A stretch of 64,000 nt of DNA, taken from positions 1,068,544-1,132,543 of the forward strand of contig NW_011887295.1 in the NCBI RefSeq assembly GCF_000151315.2, written 5' to 3'. Origin of the DNA: Capsaspora owczarzaki ATCC 30864 (Eukaryota > Opisthokonta > Filasterea). This document shows positions 34,412 to 48,228 of this stretch, piece after piece (position 1 is the stretch's first letter; the number at the start of each line of letters is the position of its first letter). The notes below the pieces were generated by a model. The model searched no databases and was not told the DNA's origin. It was given only the letters and a program-made list of their open reading frames with translations. The translations under genes were made by a program, and so were the position numbers.

Positions 34412-35286
34412 TTCCGCCAAGTGACCTGCGTCGGGGTTTTTTTTTTTTTTTTTTTATGATTATTATTATTGTTGTTTTCAGTTCGGTGAGTTGTCTGGAT
34501 TTGGGGGTTTTGCGTTTTCGTTGGAGCTGGGAAATGCGGGGGAAACGGCACGCCCACCTCCGAATGTTGTGTGTCACTCGGTGTGGCACGAACCTTCCCC
34601 TCTTCTTCTGTCTCTCTTCTCTCTCTCAGCGACTCCATCCGTCTATGTTTCGAGACTCGGGGCTTTGTGCTCATTGTCGAATGACAAACACAGAGAGAGA
34701 GAGACGTGCGCTCGAGCTCGTCCCCCCTCCACATGGATTTCCCGTTTTGGTCCCAAATCCTTGTCGGAACACCCGCAGCTGACCCACAAAAAATCTACTT
34801 TGTCCACTCACTCACTCACTATGTTATTGTCATGTTGTTGTTATTTTGAAAATAATGTCGCAACCCTCAAGCGAGCTGGATGTGCGTAAGTGGAGTCACA
34901 TTAAAGCGGACTGGTGGCACCTGAAATTGCTGACGTTTCCTCGCTCCGTCCCTCCTTCCCTCTCAATCTCTCACTCCGCACCCACCTCCCCTTGCCTCCG
35001 TTAATCCTGCTGTACTTATTTCCCTCTGTTTTCTCTTTTCCTTCCTTCAACCCTTCTTCATTGTCATCCTACTCGTTTTGGGGCCATAGTGACACACCAA
35101 TAAAATCCACCACAAAGCCAAAAAAGCGTGTCACCGCCGCCGCCGCTGCGCTCCCCCTCGCTTTGCCCCTTCCCCCCTCCTACCAACCCTCAATTCCCTC
35201 AACTCCTTCATCATCATCATCGTCATCTTCGTCTTCCAAACATGCCATCGCTCATCTCGTCGCACGACTCTGCGATCGCGTTGCTT
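34412..35286. other. Intergenic region upstream of the membrane-protein gene
   Basis: This 875-nt region starts with a 17-nt T-run (reverse A-run in the likely 5' UTR). It continues with C/T-rich sequence at 34970-35060 and 35150-35240. Open frames are Ser/Pro/Leu low complexity and carry no motif. Confidence 0.5.
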
Positions 35287-35670
35287 TCAAAGCACAAATA
35301 GGCCAGCATCCGTACCGAAAATGCCGCCGCCTGTTACTGCACCACCGCCGTGTTCAGCGGGGCCGCCCTGCTGCCACTCGATGGAGGTGGGGTGCTTGCT
35401 GTCGTCCTTGCTGTCGTCCTTGTTATCATGGACGTTGTTGTTGTTGGTGGTGGTGGTGGTGGTGGTGCGGCCGACGCCAAAGCCAAAGCCATGACGCTGG
35501 CGGTGGCGCCAGTTCCGCGGCTGGTGACGCTCGGCGTCGGGCTGCAGACGCTCGCGCTCCACGTCGACCAGGTCGTTGCGCCCGTGGGCAGTCGCGTGCG
35601 CTGACGATGATGCAGCCACAAGCACAGCGGCAGCCGCGGCCACAAGAAGCAGCAGCAGACGGACGCGCAT
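35287..35670 (-). CDS. Possible small secreted protein
   Basis: A single-exon ORF of 127 residues begins M-R-V-R, followed by a Leu/Ala/Val run and A-S-S-S-A-H-A, a textbook signal peptide of ~26 residues. The rest is hydrophilic: Arg/Asp/Glu/Gln-rich, a G-F-G-F-G-V-G-R stretch, a Thr then Asn run, and a Gly-rich end. No Cys pairs and no known domain. A-rich sequence precedes the ATG. The signal peptide is the main support; the frame could be an incidental low-complexity ORF, because parts of it are simple sequence. Confidence 0.42.
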   Translation of the reverse strand: MRVRLLLLLVAAAAAVLVAASSSAHATAHGRNDLVDVERERLQPDAERHQPRNWRHRQRHGFGFGVGRTTTTTTTNNNNVHDNKDDSKDDSKHPTSIEWQQGGPAEHGGGAVTGGGIFGTDAGLFVL

Positions 35671-36035
35671 CTTCTGTGAGAGTAGAAAAAGCGAGAAAAG
35701 AAAAAAAAAAAAAAAAAAGAGGGAAAATGACTGCATCTGTAAAACTCAGACCGAGATCGAAGATCAAGGATGGAAAAACAACAAATATTCAATACAATAT
35801 GAGCGAAATCCGAACGTGCCGGAATCAGACGCGAGAGAAAGTCGAGAAACAACGAGCTTTTGATTGCCATTTTTCAAAAGATTGTGTTGAACTGGAGCTT
35901 GAATTCTCAGACTTGAGAGTCGTACAGTATTGATCACATCAGCATCAGCATTGCATTGGACAATCCTATCATAAGCATGCTCGATCTTCAACTTCACTCT
36001 TTTTTTCATTGTTGGTGCATTGAGGAATCAGGATC
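35671..36035. promoter_or_regulatory. Divergent region upstream of the GMC oxidoreductase gene
   Basis: These 365 nt between the small secreted ORF (-) and the GMC gene (+) include a 20-nt A-run near 35700. No gene was seen. Likely promoter and 5' UTR of the oxidoreductase. Confidence 0.45.
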
Positions 36036-38300
<2,265 letters not shown>

Positions 38301-38446
38301 ACATGTGGAACGCCGTTGCCAATCAAGTGTACATTTCATGCTTAACAAGCCAATTTTCGCAACACTTCTTGTTGCCTGTTCTTCCCCCCGCCTTTTTTTC
38401 GCAAAAACCATCTAAATCTATTCCACGCTCTCAACGGCGTTGATCG

Positions 38447-38452
38447 TTTATT
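38447..38452 (-). promoter_or_regulatory. AATAAA overlapping the nitrilase stop codon
   Basis: On the minus strand the last sense codon and stop read cca aaa taa a, so AATAAA contains the stop codon itself. The 3' UTR would then be only tens of bases long. Confidence 0.5.
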
Positions 38453-39570
38453 TTGGCAGCGATGAATCAGTCAACCATTGGTAGAGCTGGGGCTTTCTGT
38501 CTGCAAAGTAGGGATTCACGTTGCGCAAGTGAACGTACTCGGCCTTGTTCAAATCGACGGTGCAAAAGAGCAGCTGCTCCTCGTCGTCTGCCGCTCGAAG
38601 CAAGTCTTCCCCGTCCGGCCCGACAATGCAGCTGCTACCACCAAACTGCAAGCCGCGCTCGTTTCCGTGACGATTAATGTACGCAATCACAGCGTGATTT
38701 TCGATGGCGCGGGTGGGGAGCACTCGGCGTGGAATGCCCGTCCAAAAGTTGGCGGTTGGGATGGCCACGAACGTTGCGCCGTGGAGACACACAGAGCGGA
38801 CAATCTCTGGGAATTCAACGTCGTAGCAGATCAACAGAGCGACGTTGAATCTGGGAATCCCCTCGAAATCCTTGCAAACCGCCGTGTACGACTGGGTTGC
38901 CGCTGCCGCAGGGACTTCCGTGAATGCAGCCTTTTCATCCGGACCATACAAGTGCGTTTTGCGATAGTTAAGTTGGATTTCGCCCTTGCTATCAATCAGC
39001 ATGGCGGAGTTGTACACTTGGCCAGCGTCTGCGAGCTCTGAGCGCGATCCGTCCACACAATCACACAATGGTTCAACGGTGAGCGACATCATCAAATGGG
39101 TCAATCAACATCCAAGTCCTTTCATCGCAACCGTTTCCGCTCAGCAGCTCAGCACAGGTTTGACATTTCCCCAAAAGCAGCAGTTCAAAATCTCAGTTCT
39201 ACCCGAGTAGCCGAGCACCATGCCACATCCAGCATCCCGGCACGCGTTGCGCAGATCTTGGATTTCCGTGGACTCGAGGTTTCTGGCACACGCGTGCAGC
39301 TCGTCCGCGGGCAAATGGTAGCCTGTGTGGAGAGAGCGGAGGATTACGAGCGTGAGACACAGTTTCCCAACGCCTGAACTTACACACAGACGCGCCCTCC
39401 CCCTCCGCCGTTGAGGCACAATCAAGCTTACCACTCAAGAATAGCTCGGGCAGAAGCAGCAGCCGGGCGCCGGCCGTGCGCGCCTGAGCAAGCGTGTCCT
39501 TGGCGAGCTGGACGTTCGCAGCTACGTCGCCGGGATGGCCGCGAGATTGGAACAAGGCGACTTTGAGCAT
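38448..39570 (-). CDS. Carbon-nitrogen hydrolase (nitrilase superfamily)
   Basis: Exons 39432-39570, 39203-39322 and 38448-39037 give 282 residues. The Glu-Lys-Cys triad of the superfamily is visible: Glu in L-L-P-E-L-F-L-S-G, Lys in N-Y-R-K-T-H-L-Y-G, Cys in L-I-C-Y-D-V-E-F-P-E. These enzymes hydrolyse amides, nitriles or carbamoyl groups; length and motifs suit an aliphatic amidase or omega-amidase-like enzyme, substrate unknown. No signal peptide, so probably cytosolic. The stop codon TAA is part of AAATAAA, so stop and likely polyadenylation signal overlap. The gene converges on the GMC gene, with 147 nt between them. Confidence 0.93.
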
Positions 39571-39700
39571 TTCTCAGCGCCAAAGACAAGGACTGCAAAC
39601 CAAAACAAGAATGAGAAAACGTGCGTGAATGACACGGTATAGGAATGAGATGGGATGTCGATGAGTGGAAGATTTTGCATCAAGGCTTTTGCTTCACAAG

Positions 39701-39706
39701 TTTATT
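39701..39706 (-). promoter_or_regulatory. Polyadenylation signal AATAAA of the CENP-F-like gene
   Basis: Reverse-strand AATAAA lies 156 nt past the CENP-F-like stop, before the nitrilase start at 39570. Confidence 0.6.
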
Positions 39707-39861
39707 TCATTCATTCATTGGGTAATAACATTTTGTTAAAAAACATACATCTATCCGAGATCTACAGTACAAAAGTGAAAAACAAGAACAATAAGGGGGG
39801 GGGGAGAATCATCAACGAAAACTATAAAGGGATGGGGAAACGAAAAATTAAAATTGGCCTT

Positions 39862-42800
39862 TTATGCGAGATCAAAGAAGGCGCAGTTGTCAGGAAGCAC
39901 CGCGTTGGTGTTGGCGGGCTTGGCAACTTGACGAGCTGGCGATGCTCGGGTCATGATGCGCTTGCTGGCAAACACTGAGGCAGAGGGGATGGCAGTGGCC
40001 GCGGCAGAGGTGGAACGGGTCACGTTCTCGTTGGCAGGAGCCGCAGAAGCAGCAACAGCAGCAGGTGCGGTCGTGCGTGAGAGCAGAGGACGAGGCACGG
40101 CAGATGCTGTGGTGGCAGCAGCAGCAGCTGATGATGATGACGTGGAATCGCTGCTGGCAAGAGTGGGACGCACGCGAGCGGCGGGAGCTGGTGATGCCGT
40201 GGGAGCAGCGTTGGCAGCAACGCGCAAGGCACCTCCAGAGATGGCAGAGCGGTTGGTCAGCGTGGAAATGCGTGCGGCACCACCAGTGGTGTGAGCAGCT
40301 GGGGCAGTAGCCAGGCCAGACGTGATCAATGGACGCTGGAGCCGAGCACGGTCGCTGGCACGCGTCAACGGGCGAGTGATTGATTTCACCACACCCGAGC
40401 CAGGCGCTTGCACGGGACCAGCTCCAGACTCACGAGCAGGGACACCGGATGCGCGAGTCGCAACGCCAGAAGCGCGAGCGGCGACTCCCGAGGCGCGGGC
40501 AGCGACACCGGAGGCACGCATTTCGACGAGCGCCGAAGAGCGAGCGAGAATAGGAGAAGAAGCATTGTTGGTGGCGGGTGCCTCAACAGCGACTTCGTCG
40601 GAGATGCGAACACGCTTCGAAGCAACGGGTGTCGACTGGGCAGTCGGCTCGGCGGCAACCTCGGAGCCGTCGTCGTTCGAAATCTGCATGGAATCAACAT
40701 CCGACTCCTCCTGCTCCTTCAACATCTCGGAAGACGGTCGCTTGTTGGAGCTCGTCGGCGAGACTGACGACGCAGACGACACACGAGACGACAGCTCGGC
40801 GGAGGCTGCAGCCGCTTCAGCCGACAGCCGTGCAACGCGCAACTCGAGCTCGTCCCGCTCGTGCAAAACAGCCTTGAGCTGCTCCTGGAGCTTGTCGGAG
40901 GCAGCGGTGGCGTCAGTCACACGGCTCTCGAGACTCGACTTTTCAGCATTCACTTCCTTCAGTGCAAGGGTGAGCTGCTCAATCTTGGTGCGCTCGTCAG
41001 CCAGGAGGTCTTGGTGCTTGGCAAGATCCGACTGCATCGTTTCCATGCGAGCGTCGCTTTCATCAGCGCGGTCAAGAGCCCGCTGGGCAGTTGCCACCGA
41101 CTCTTCCATGTCGACTTCGAGTTTGGCAACGACAGCACGGTGCTCGCGCAGGGCCTTCTCAAGCGACTCTTGCTGTGTTGTTGCCTCAGCTTGCGCAGTA
41201 GCAAGCAGTTGTTGCAGTTCGGCAAGCTCAGCCGAGCTGCCTTGCTCAACCTCTTGCAGTTGAATCACTCGCGACTCGAGCTTGGCCTTGTCCGCAAGTG
41301 CAATGCTGAGATTGGATTCGACCGCAGCAAGCTTGGCAGAGAGCGCTTGAATGTTGGCAGTGTTTTGCTTGGTCGTGTCGGCAAGCTGCGCCTCGACATC
41401 CTTGCACAGCTGTGAGGTTTGCTCCAATTCTTCTCGAAGTTGGGCAACGCTCTCTTCCAACAGCTTGCTTTCCGCGCTGCTGGCAATCGCTCGGCGATCA
41501 GACGCCTCAGCTTGCTTGAGCGCTTCGGTGAGCTGCTGCTGCAACTCGCCAGTGGCTTCGCTGCTGGACTTGCCGGAGGACTCCACAGCTGCCTGCAGCT
41601 CGGTAATCATTGTGCGAGCCTCAGCCAAGGCAGTGGTCGTCGCATCGTGACGCTTCTGATTGGCAGCAGCCGCTTCAGCCAGCTTGAGCGCGTCCGCTTG
41701 TGCGGCCTGTCGCTCCGAGATCACCTTGTCGTGTTCTTGCGACAAGGCAGCATGCTGCTCGAGCGCACTTGCGGCGTCGTCAGCCAACTCGGCCACCTTC
41801 AGGTCAAGCGAGCGAATCTGCTGCTCGAGCTCTTCACGGACGCGGAGATTGGTAGCAAGCTGGTCCTGCAAGCTGTCGCGCTCGGAGGTGGTTTCTTTCA
41901 AGGTTGCCTCCCAGTCGGACATTGTGTGCTTTTCAACATCCATGTCGCGCTGAAGAGAAGCCAGGTCGTTGGACAAGCTCTGGTTCTCGGTCTCGGCAGC
42001 AGCCAGCTTGGCGCGCAGGTTGTCGACTTCGGCCTCCAGCTTTTCGCGGCAGACGCGGTCCGCCTCTTGCTGCAACTGCGAGGACCGGACATCGCCCTCC
42101 GCGTTCTGTTGCTCGACGGCCAACTCGCTGTTCTTGGCCTCAAGCGCCGTGAGCGCGGCTTGCAGTTCTGCATCCTTGGCGGTCAAGTCTGTCGCGCGGC
42201 GCTCGACCTCAGACTCGAGTGCAGCGACACGCGTGCGATACACGTCGACTTGCTCTGCAGCGATTTGCAAATCGCTCTCAAAGACGGCAAGCTGACCCTG
42301 AGTGGTTTTGAGCACCGTCTCGATTTGGAGCATTGCCGTGGTCGTGAGGCTGGCAGCCTCCAGCGCCTTTTCCGAGGCACGTTCGCCAGTTGCTTGCTCG
42401 GATTGGTAGTGCTGGTGGACTCGTGCAACATCCGCGGCCAGTTGGTCACGCTCGAGCTGAAGACTGGTCTGCTTGATGCTCAAATGATGAACTTGGTCTT
42501 TGAGGTCCACGCAAGATTCCTCCGTCTCGGCAAGCGTCTGTTCCATTTCCGTCAATGCGCGACGGTTGATTTCTGCGGCTTGCTTGAGAGAGGAGATTTC
42601 GGTCTGAAGCACGCCAGATTTGGCCTGCGATTGCTCCAGCTCCGACATCAACGTGACGACACGCTCAGACCGCTCAAGGCCGTCGCTGTGGCGGCGGGCA
42701 AGCTGCTCGCGAGCAGTGTCCAACTCTTCTTGCACAAAGCGAAGCTGGTTGCCAAAGCGCTTCTCGCAATCCACAAGCGCCTGGTCGCGCTCGCTGACCT

Positions 42801-45800
42801 GGACGTGGAGCTGGTTGACAGAGGCGCGCAAGTCCGCCACGGCCTGAGCAGTGTTGTCCAAACGAAGCTGGCGATCGGTCAAGTCCGCTTTGGCATTGGC
42901 AAGGTCCGCCTCCTGTTGCTCGGTCAGCGCCTCAAACTCGGCCAACTTGGTCTCTGCCGCCTTCAAGCTGGCACGCGTGCTTGCGTACTCTTGATCGAGA
43001 TGGTTCTTGGCAGCAAGGGTGACAGACACGTTGTGCGTTGCATCGGTCAGTTCGGCTTGGCAATCGGCCAGGCTCGCTTCCAGGCGCTCGACGTTGCCAA
43101 TGGCACCCTGCAGCTTGCAGTCCAGTGCAGAGTTTTGCTCTTGCAAGCGAGAGACGAGCAATGCCCGCTCTTCGGCTTGTTGACTAGTTGCTTCAAGCTT
43201 GAACGTGCACTGCTTCAGCTCGGCCTGCAAGCTCTCAACTTGAGCAGATGACGAGCTCATGGCGTGTTCGGCATCGTTCATGTGGCCGCTGAGCTTGGCG
43301 TCGAGGGCCTTGCACTGGTCTTTCAACATGTCGATCGCAGTTTGACGCTGCTCGCAGGTCAGGTTGGCGCGACCAAGTTGGGCTTGCAGATCGGCCATGC
43401 TGATGGCCGATTTCTCGAGCTCTGAGACAAGAGTGTTCTTGGTCGCAGTCAACGACGCCGCTTCTTCTCGGGATTGCTGCAAATCTCGCGTCATGCCCTT
43501 CATGCGCTGATTGAGGAAGTCCATTTGCTGGTTTGTTGATGCAACTTCGGCTGCGGCATCGTCCATGTCCAGCTGCAGGATTTCCATTCCAGCAACTGCG
43601 CGTTCGTGAAGACTGGAGGTTTCGGCAAGCTTGGCGCGCACCTCGGCCAGCACTCGCTCGCGACCAAGGACATTCTGCTCTGCCAGATCGAGTTTCTCAC
43701 TCAATGCTGCCTTCTCGGCTTTCCAAGCAGCGTCACTCGTTTCAAGCTGCTTGGTCGTCGCCTTAAAGTTTTGCATCAGCAGGTTGTCTTCTTCCGTGAG
43801 CTTGTCAAGAGTGTGCTGGAGCTTGCTGACACGCGTCCTTTCAGCATCGAGGGAGTGTTGGCAGGTGGCCAGCTGATCACGCGTCTCCTGGAGCTTGGTC
43901 GTGAGGTCGGTCGTGCCAGAAGCAGCCAAAGCAGACAAACTCTCAATCTTGGTCTCAGCGGCTTGCAGCATGGCACGCGTGTCGAGCAGCTTGCTTTCGG
44001 TTTGCTCGAGCTTGTCGCTGGTGGTCTGGTGCTTGCGGGTCAGCTCGGCGAACGCAACCTCGACAAGGGTCTTTTCGTCGCCTGCCTTGGCGGCGTCGGA
44101 TCGGACCTGGGCGATGAGACCATTGAGCGAGTCGTTCTGCTCAGTCTGCGTCTTGGACAGGGTGACGGCATTTGAGAGCTGGGTGGCCTTGCTTGCAAGG
44201 TCGTCCTGGGTTTGTGCGTGCACTTCCACCAGCTGCGTGTGCTGAGACACCAGCTCGCGCAGGCGCCCTTCGCAAGACTCGAGCTCGTCAGAAAGCTGCT
44301 GGATTTGAGCATTCTTTGCCGAGACTTGTGCCTGCATTTCTTGCATGCTGAGCTCGGCGGACTCGGCGCTGCCTTGGGCTCGTTGGGCATTGGCGCTCAG
44401 CTCGGCGACGCGCTTTTCAGCGGCAATGCCGTTCTTCTGCAGCTCCTCCTCCAGCTCAGCCACCTTGTTGCAGAGAGACTCGAGGCGGGCTTGCTTGTCG
44501 AGCGCCTCATCGTGGGCAGCCGCCTGCCGCTTGTCGGCGCTCGAAAGCGTCTCCCGCGCATCGTGCAGCTCGGTCTGGAGCTTGTTTGTCTGCGTCTGCA
44601 GCGACATGAACGCCTCTTCCTTTGCATTGAGTTGCTCATTGAGGCGTGCAGAGCTGGTGCGTGCTCGGTCAAGGTCCGCAGTCATGTTGGTAACGGTTTG
44701 ACGGAGCTCTTCCGCTTCAAAGGAGACGGTTTCGAGACGCGAAACAGCCTCGGCGTGCTGTTGGTCGAGCGCAGCTTGAGCACGCTCGAGTGAGGCCAGC
44801 CGATCCGACTTGCCCTGCGACGACTGCGATGTGGCAGAAAGCTGGCCTTCCACCTCGAGCAGTCGAGCACGGCAGACGCCCAGCTCTTCTTGGAGCGCAT
44901 TGACGCGGTTGCTGGCCCCGTTCGTCAGGTTTTCTTTCGCGTCATCAAGCGCAGCAACTTGGGCATGCAGCCTGGCACACTCTTCCGACAGATTCGACAA
45001 CTTGACTTCTTGCTGGTGGAGCATGGCGTCCTTGTCGTCCACGTCCATCTGCAGCAACTCAAGGTTGGACGCAATCGTGGCGCGTTGGTCGCTAACGGCT
45101 TGGAGCTCGCTCTTGGTGGAAGCCAGGCGGCTTTCCTTTGACGCCAGAGCCTCGGTCGTCTGCGCGAGCGTTTGCTTGACAGAAATAAGCTCCATCTCAA
45201 GCTCCTCGGCGCGAGCAATAAACACGCCCGACTCTTGCGTGGCAGTTTGGCGAACGCGGCTGCATTCTTCTTCGAGAGAGGCCACGCGCGCGTTGAGCTG
45301 CGAGACGGTCGCACCGCGGTTGGTTGCGTCTGTGGCGTTGGAAGAAACCTGCTGCTCGAGCTCTGCTACGCGGACGGAAGACTTTTCGAGAAGAGTCTGC
45401 AGAGTCGCAACCTGCTGCTCTGTCTCGGTCAGTTTCGTCATGGTTTCGGCCATGCGTTGCTCCTTGACGGCATGCGAATGAGCGACAGAGTCCAATTTGG
45501 CCGACTGCGCAGTGTGGGCTGCCTGCAGTGCTGCAAACTCTTGCTGCACGGCTTCCAGTCGGTTGCAGAGCGAGGCGTTCGTCGTGGACAACTCGTGACT
45601 CTCAGCAGCCGCCTTGGACTTGACTTGCTCAACCGCGGCACTCGCTGCTTGGTACTTGGCCGTCAGGTCGGCAAGGGCCTTTGCCTGCTCGCCAGCAGCG
45701 ATCGACTCTGCCTCGGAGGCTGCATGCTGAGCGCGCGTCACCAATCCGGCTTGAACGGCGAGATCGCCCTCGAGCTTGGCAACCTGTGCAGAAGCGGCGT

Positions 45801-47509
45801 CGGCCTGGCGCTGAGCAACGTGGAGCTGCTCCCGCAGTTCTGCCAAAGCCGCAGAGTCGCCGCTGGATGTGGCATTGTGTGTCGTCATTTCGTGCTCAAG
45901 CTCGCTCACTCGGGCGGTCGTTTCTTGCAACTGGGCAGCCAGTGTCGATACTTCTTTGGTGCGCAGAGCGAGTTGTTGCTCGCTCTCTCGAAGCTGCTGG
46001 CCAAGCGCGGCAGCGGATGTCGCCGACGCCGATCGCTCCTTGTCAAACTCTTGGGCAATCACAGCGAGACGCGCCTCGTGCTGCGATTCTAGCTGCTGCA
46101 GCTGGCTGGCGCTCGAGTTGCGCGCGCTCTGCATGTTTTCGAGACTGAGGCGCATCCGCTCGGTTTCGGCGCGGGCGTTCTCGCGTTCGTTTTCAGAGGC
46201 AACGAGTTGGCCGCGCAGCTTTTCAACGGCGTTGGTGAGCTCTTGATTGCGGCCATCCGCCTCTCCGCGCGACTTGAGCAACTGAGCGCGGGCATCCTCA
46301 GCAGCCAAACGTGTCGATTCGAGCTTGCTCTGGACGTCCGCCATGGTCAAGCCACCCGCAGTCGTTTGCTGGCGCATCGTGTCCAGCTGCTTCTCGAGCG
46401 TGAGAAGCTGCGTCTCCAGTCGGCCTCGGGTGCTGTCGGCCTCGCGGATGGTGGACTGGTGCTGCGCAACCAGCGCGTTGAGGTTGGTGTTGAGCTCGAG
46501 CACGCGCGCCAGATCGGCAGACTTGTCGGACGCCTCGCGACGAGACTTTTCGAGGTTTTCACGGAGCAAGCTAATGTCGGCGTTGAGGCGGCTAACTTGC
46601 ACGGCGTCGGCGTCGGTGCGTTCTTTAGCCTTGGCAACCTGCGCCTCGAGGACTTGGAGTTGTTGGGTGCGGCTGCCAGCTTCCGCTTCGAGCTTCTTGT
46701 TGCTCGTGTCCAGTCGGTTGCGCTCGTCGCTAATGCGTGTGAGCTCGCGTTGGATGGTGGTGTAGTTTTTGGTGGCATTGGCTTCGGCGCTGAAAACACC
46801 AAAAAACAAAAAAACGGACAGTGAGCAAAACCGATTTTCAATGAAGACAAGAACGATCAACGATAGCGCTGAGTCTAGAAGGCGTGTATTACCTGCGTGC
46901 CTTCTCGAGGGAAGCCTGTGGGTTGGAAGCAAGGCAGAGTGTCAAGAAAATAAATCAAGTCAGAAACGATGAAACGAGCGACAGTTCAGATCAGTTCCAA
47001 AGAGATCATGATTGAGATGGGGTGTCTGGTCGTTGTTGGCATTGAGAGCATCATGTAGTGTGTGAGACTGAAAGCAAAAAAAAAGTTTGAAACCATCACC
47101 ATTTTTTTGAAACCAACCGTTTCGCGCCAAACTGAAATTTGCGCGCGAAAATGCGTGATTCAAATTTCAAACGGCGCCATTTTTGTGTGTTTCGTTTGTT
47201 TCAAAAGCGCTTCCATCTTGCTTGTTCACTGATTCGCGCGTTTGATCTCGTTGCCATCGACATAGAGAAGTGTGTCTGGTTGAGATCTTGCGGATTGGCG
47301 ATGGGAAGGAGGGTGACGAGAAGCACAACTGTGGAGAAGACAATGTGAATTCATTTTCGCAAAACCGTTCTTACCTCAGTTGTCTCAATGTGGAGCTGCT
47401 TCTGGCCGTTGTCGCGCGTCAGGCGCTGGACTTGCTGCTCGATTTCCTCGATCTTGGTGAGGACTTTGGCGCTGAGGCCGCTCTTCCATTCTTCCGCCAG
47501 CCAGCTCAT
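39862..47509 (-). CDS. Giant CENP-F-like coiled-coil protein
   Basis: Exons 47375-47509, 46893-46915 and 39862-46789 give 2361 residues. The first ~60 residues (M-S-W-L-A-E-E-W-K-S-G-L, then L-T-K-I-E-E-I-E-Q-Q-V, K-Q-L-H-I-E) match, from memory, the conserved N-terminus of vertebrate CENP-F, a kinetochore and nuclear-envelope protein whose N-terminus binds microtubules. Nearly 2000 residues of continuous heptad coiled coil follow (Glu/Gln/Ala/Leu-rich). The C-terminal ~230 residues are basic and disordered, with an A-R-A-S-G-V-A tandem (DNA ~40430-40524) and scattered Arg/Ser-Pro. There is no CAAX box, unlike mammalian CENP-F. Exon 2 is only 23 nt. Other long coiled coils (golgins, TPR) remain possible, but the N-terminal match is specific. 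Confidence 0.68.
40430..40524 (-). repeat. Tandem 21-nt repeat encoding A-R-A-S-G-V-A
   Basis: Four or five near-identical 21-nt units near the C-terminus of the CENP-F-like gene encode R-A-S-G-V-A-A, R-A-S-G-V-A-T and R-A-S-G-V-P-A. They add spaced Arg residues to a basic tail. Confidence 0.85.
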
Positions 47510-48228
47510 GGTTTTTGGTGAAAAGTGAAACAGCGCAATATAAAAAAAAAAGTTGTTTGAAAAGTTCGTGTTGCCCTTTGCACAGGTCAGGCTCTACGAT
47601 AGGTTGAAGGAAGAGAGAAAGAGAAAGAGAACGATGTGAAAGTGATGGATTGAAGTTTGGCGCGCTGTGAGACGCAGGCGGTCCAACAGGAAATGAAAGA
47701 AGAAAGGAAAGAAAAAACGAAGAAAAACAAGAATGATGAAGGCTGCCAAATCCGGTCACAGCTCTTGATAGATGCGGAATTCAGGTGTGCTTGCAGCGTT
47801 CGTTTGGATGCACATGAATGTGCGTTTGGATGCAAGCCCTATGGCTCCATGAGCGGGCGGGAGGCGGTCACTGGCTTTCACTTTCAGCTCAATACTGGTC
47901 GGAACATCTGGGAGCAAGATCTGGATGTCCCGGTTCTTCCGCTGTGTGAGCCTGTTTCACTCGTGCAGCGTGGTGGTCAATCGATTCGAGAGGTGGGAGA
48001 CTCGTTGTCGTGGATTTCGACTTGCAAAGTCAGTCGGCGTGAAGTGTTCATTGGAGTTTTTTCGCTTCACGATCGCAGCGTCTCAAATGACCCTTTTCAC
48101 CAGAACAAGCACGACCAGACCATGTGTCTTCTATTTCTTCTTACTTTTCTACACTGATCAGACGCGAATTACCAAACAAGACCTGCATTTATTCTTTTTT
48201 TTTTTGTCTTTAGACTTTCCATTGCACA
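47510..48228. promoter_or_regulatory. Divergent promoter region, CENP-F-like / GNL3
   Basis: These 719 nt lie between divergent starts. The region immediately upstream of the CENP-F-like ATG is T-rich on the plus strand (A-rich 5' UTR); the last 35 nt before the GNL3 ATG include a T-run. No ORF with coding character was seen. Confidence 0.5.

Noticed and set aside
33170-34459. 429-codon plus-strand ORF
   Set aside because: Antisense to the unknown membrane protein. The minus-strand frame is preferred because it joins through a clean GT-AG intron to a membrane-helix exon.
41419-43251. 610-codon plus-strand ORF
   Set aside because: Antisense shadow of the CENP-F-like coiled coil. GC-rich biased codons of the real gene suppress stops on the other strand.
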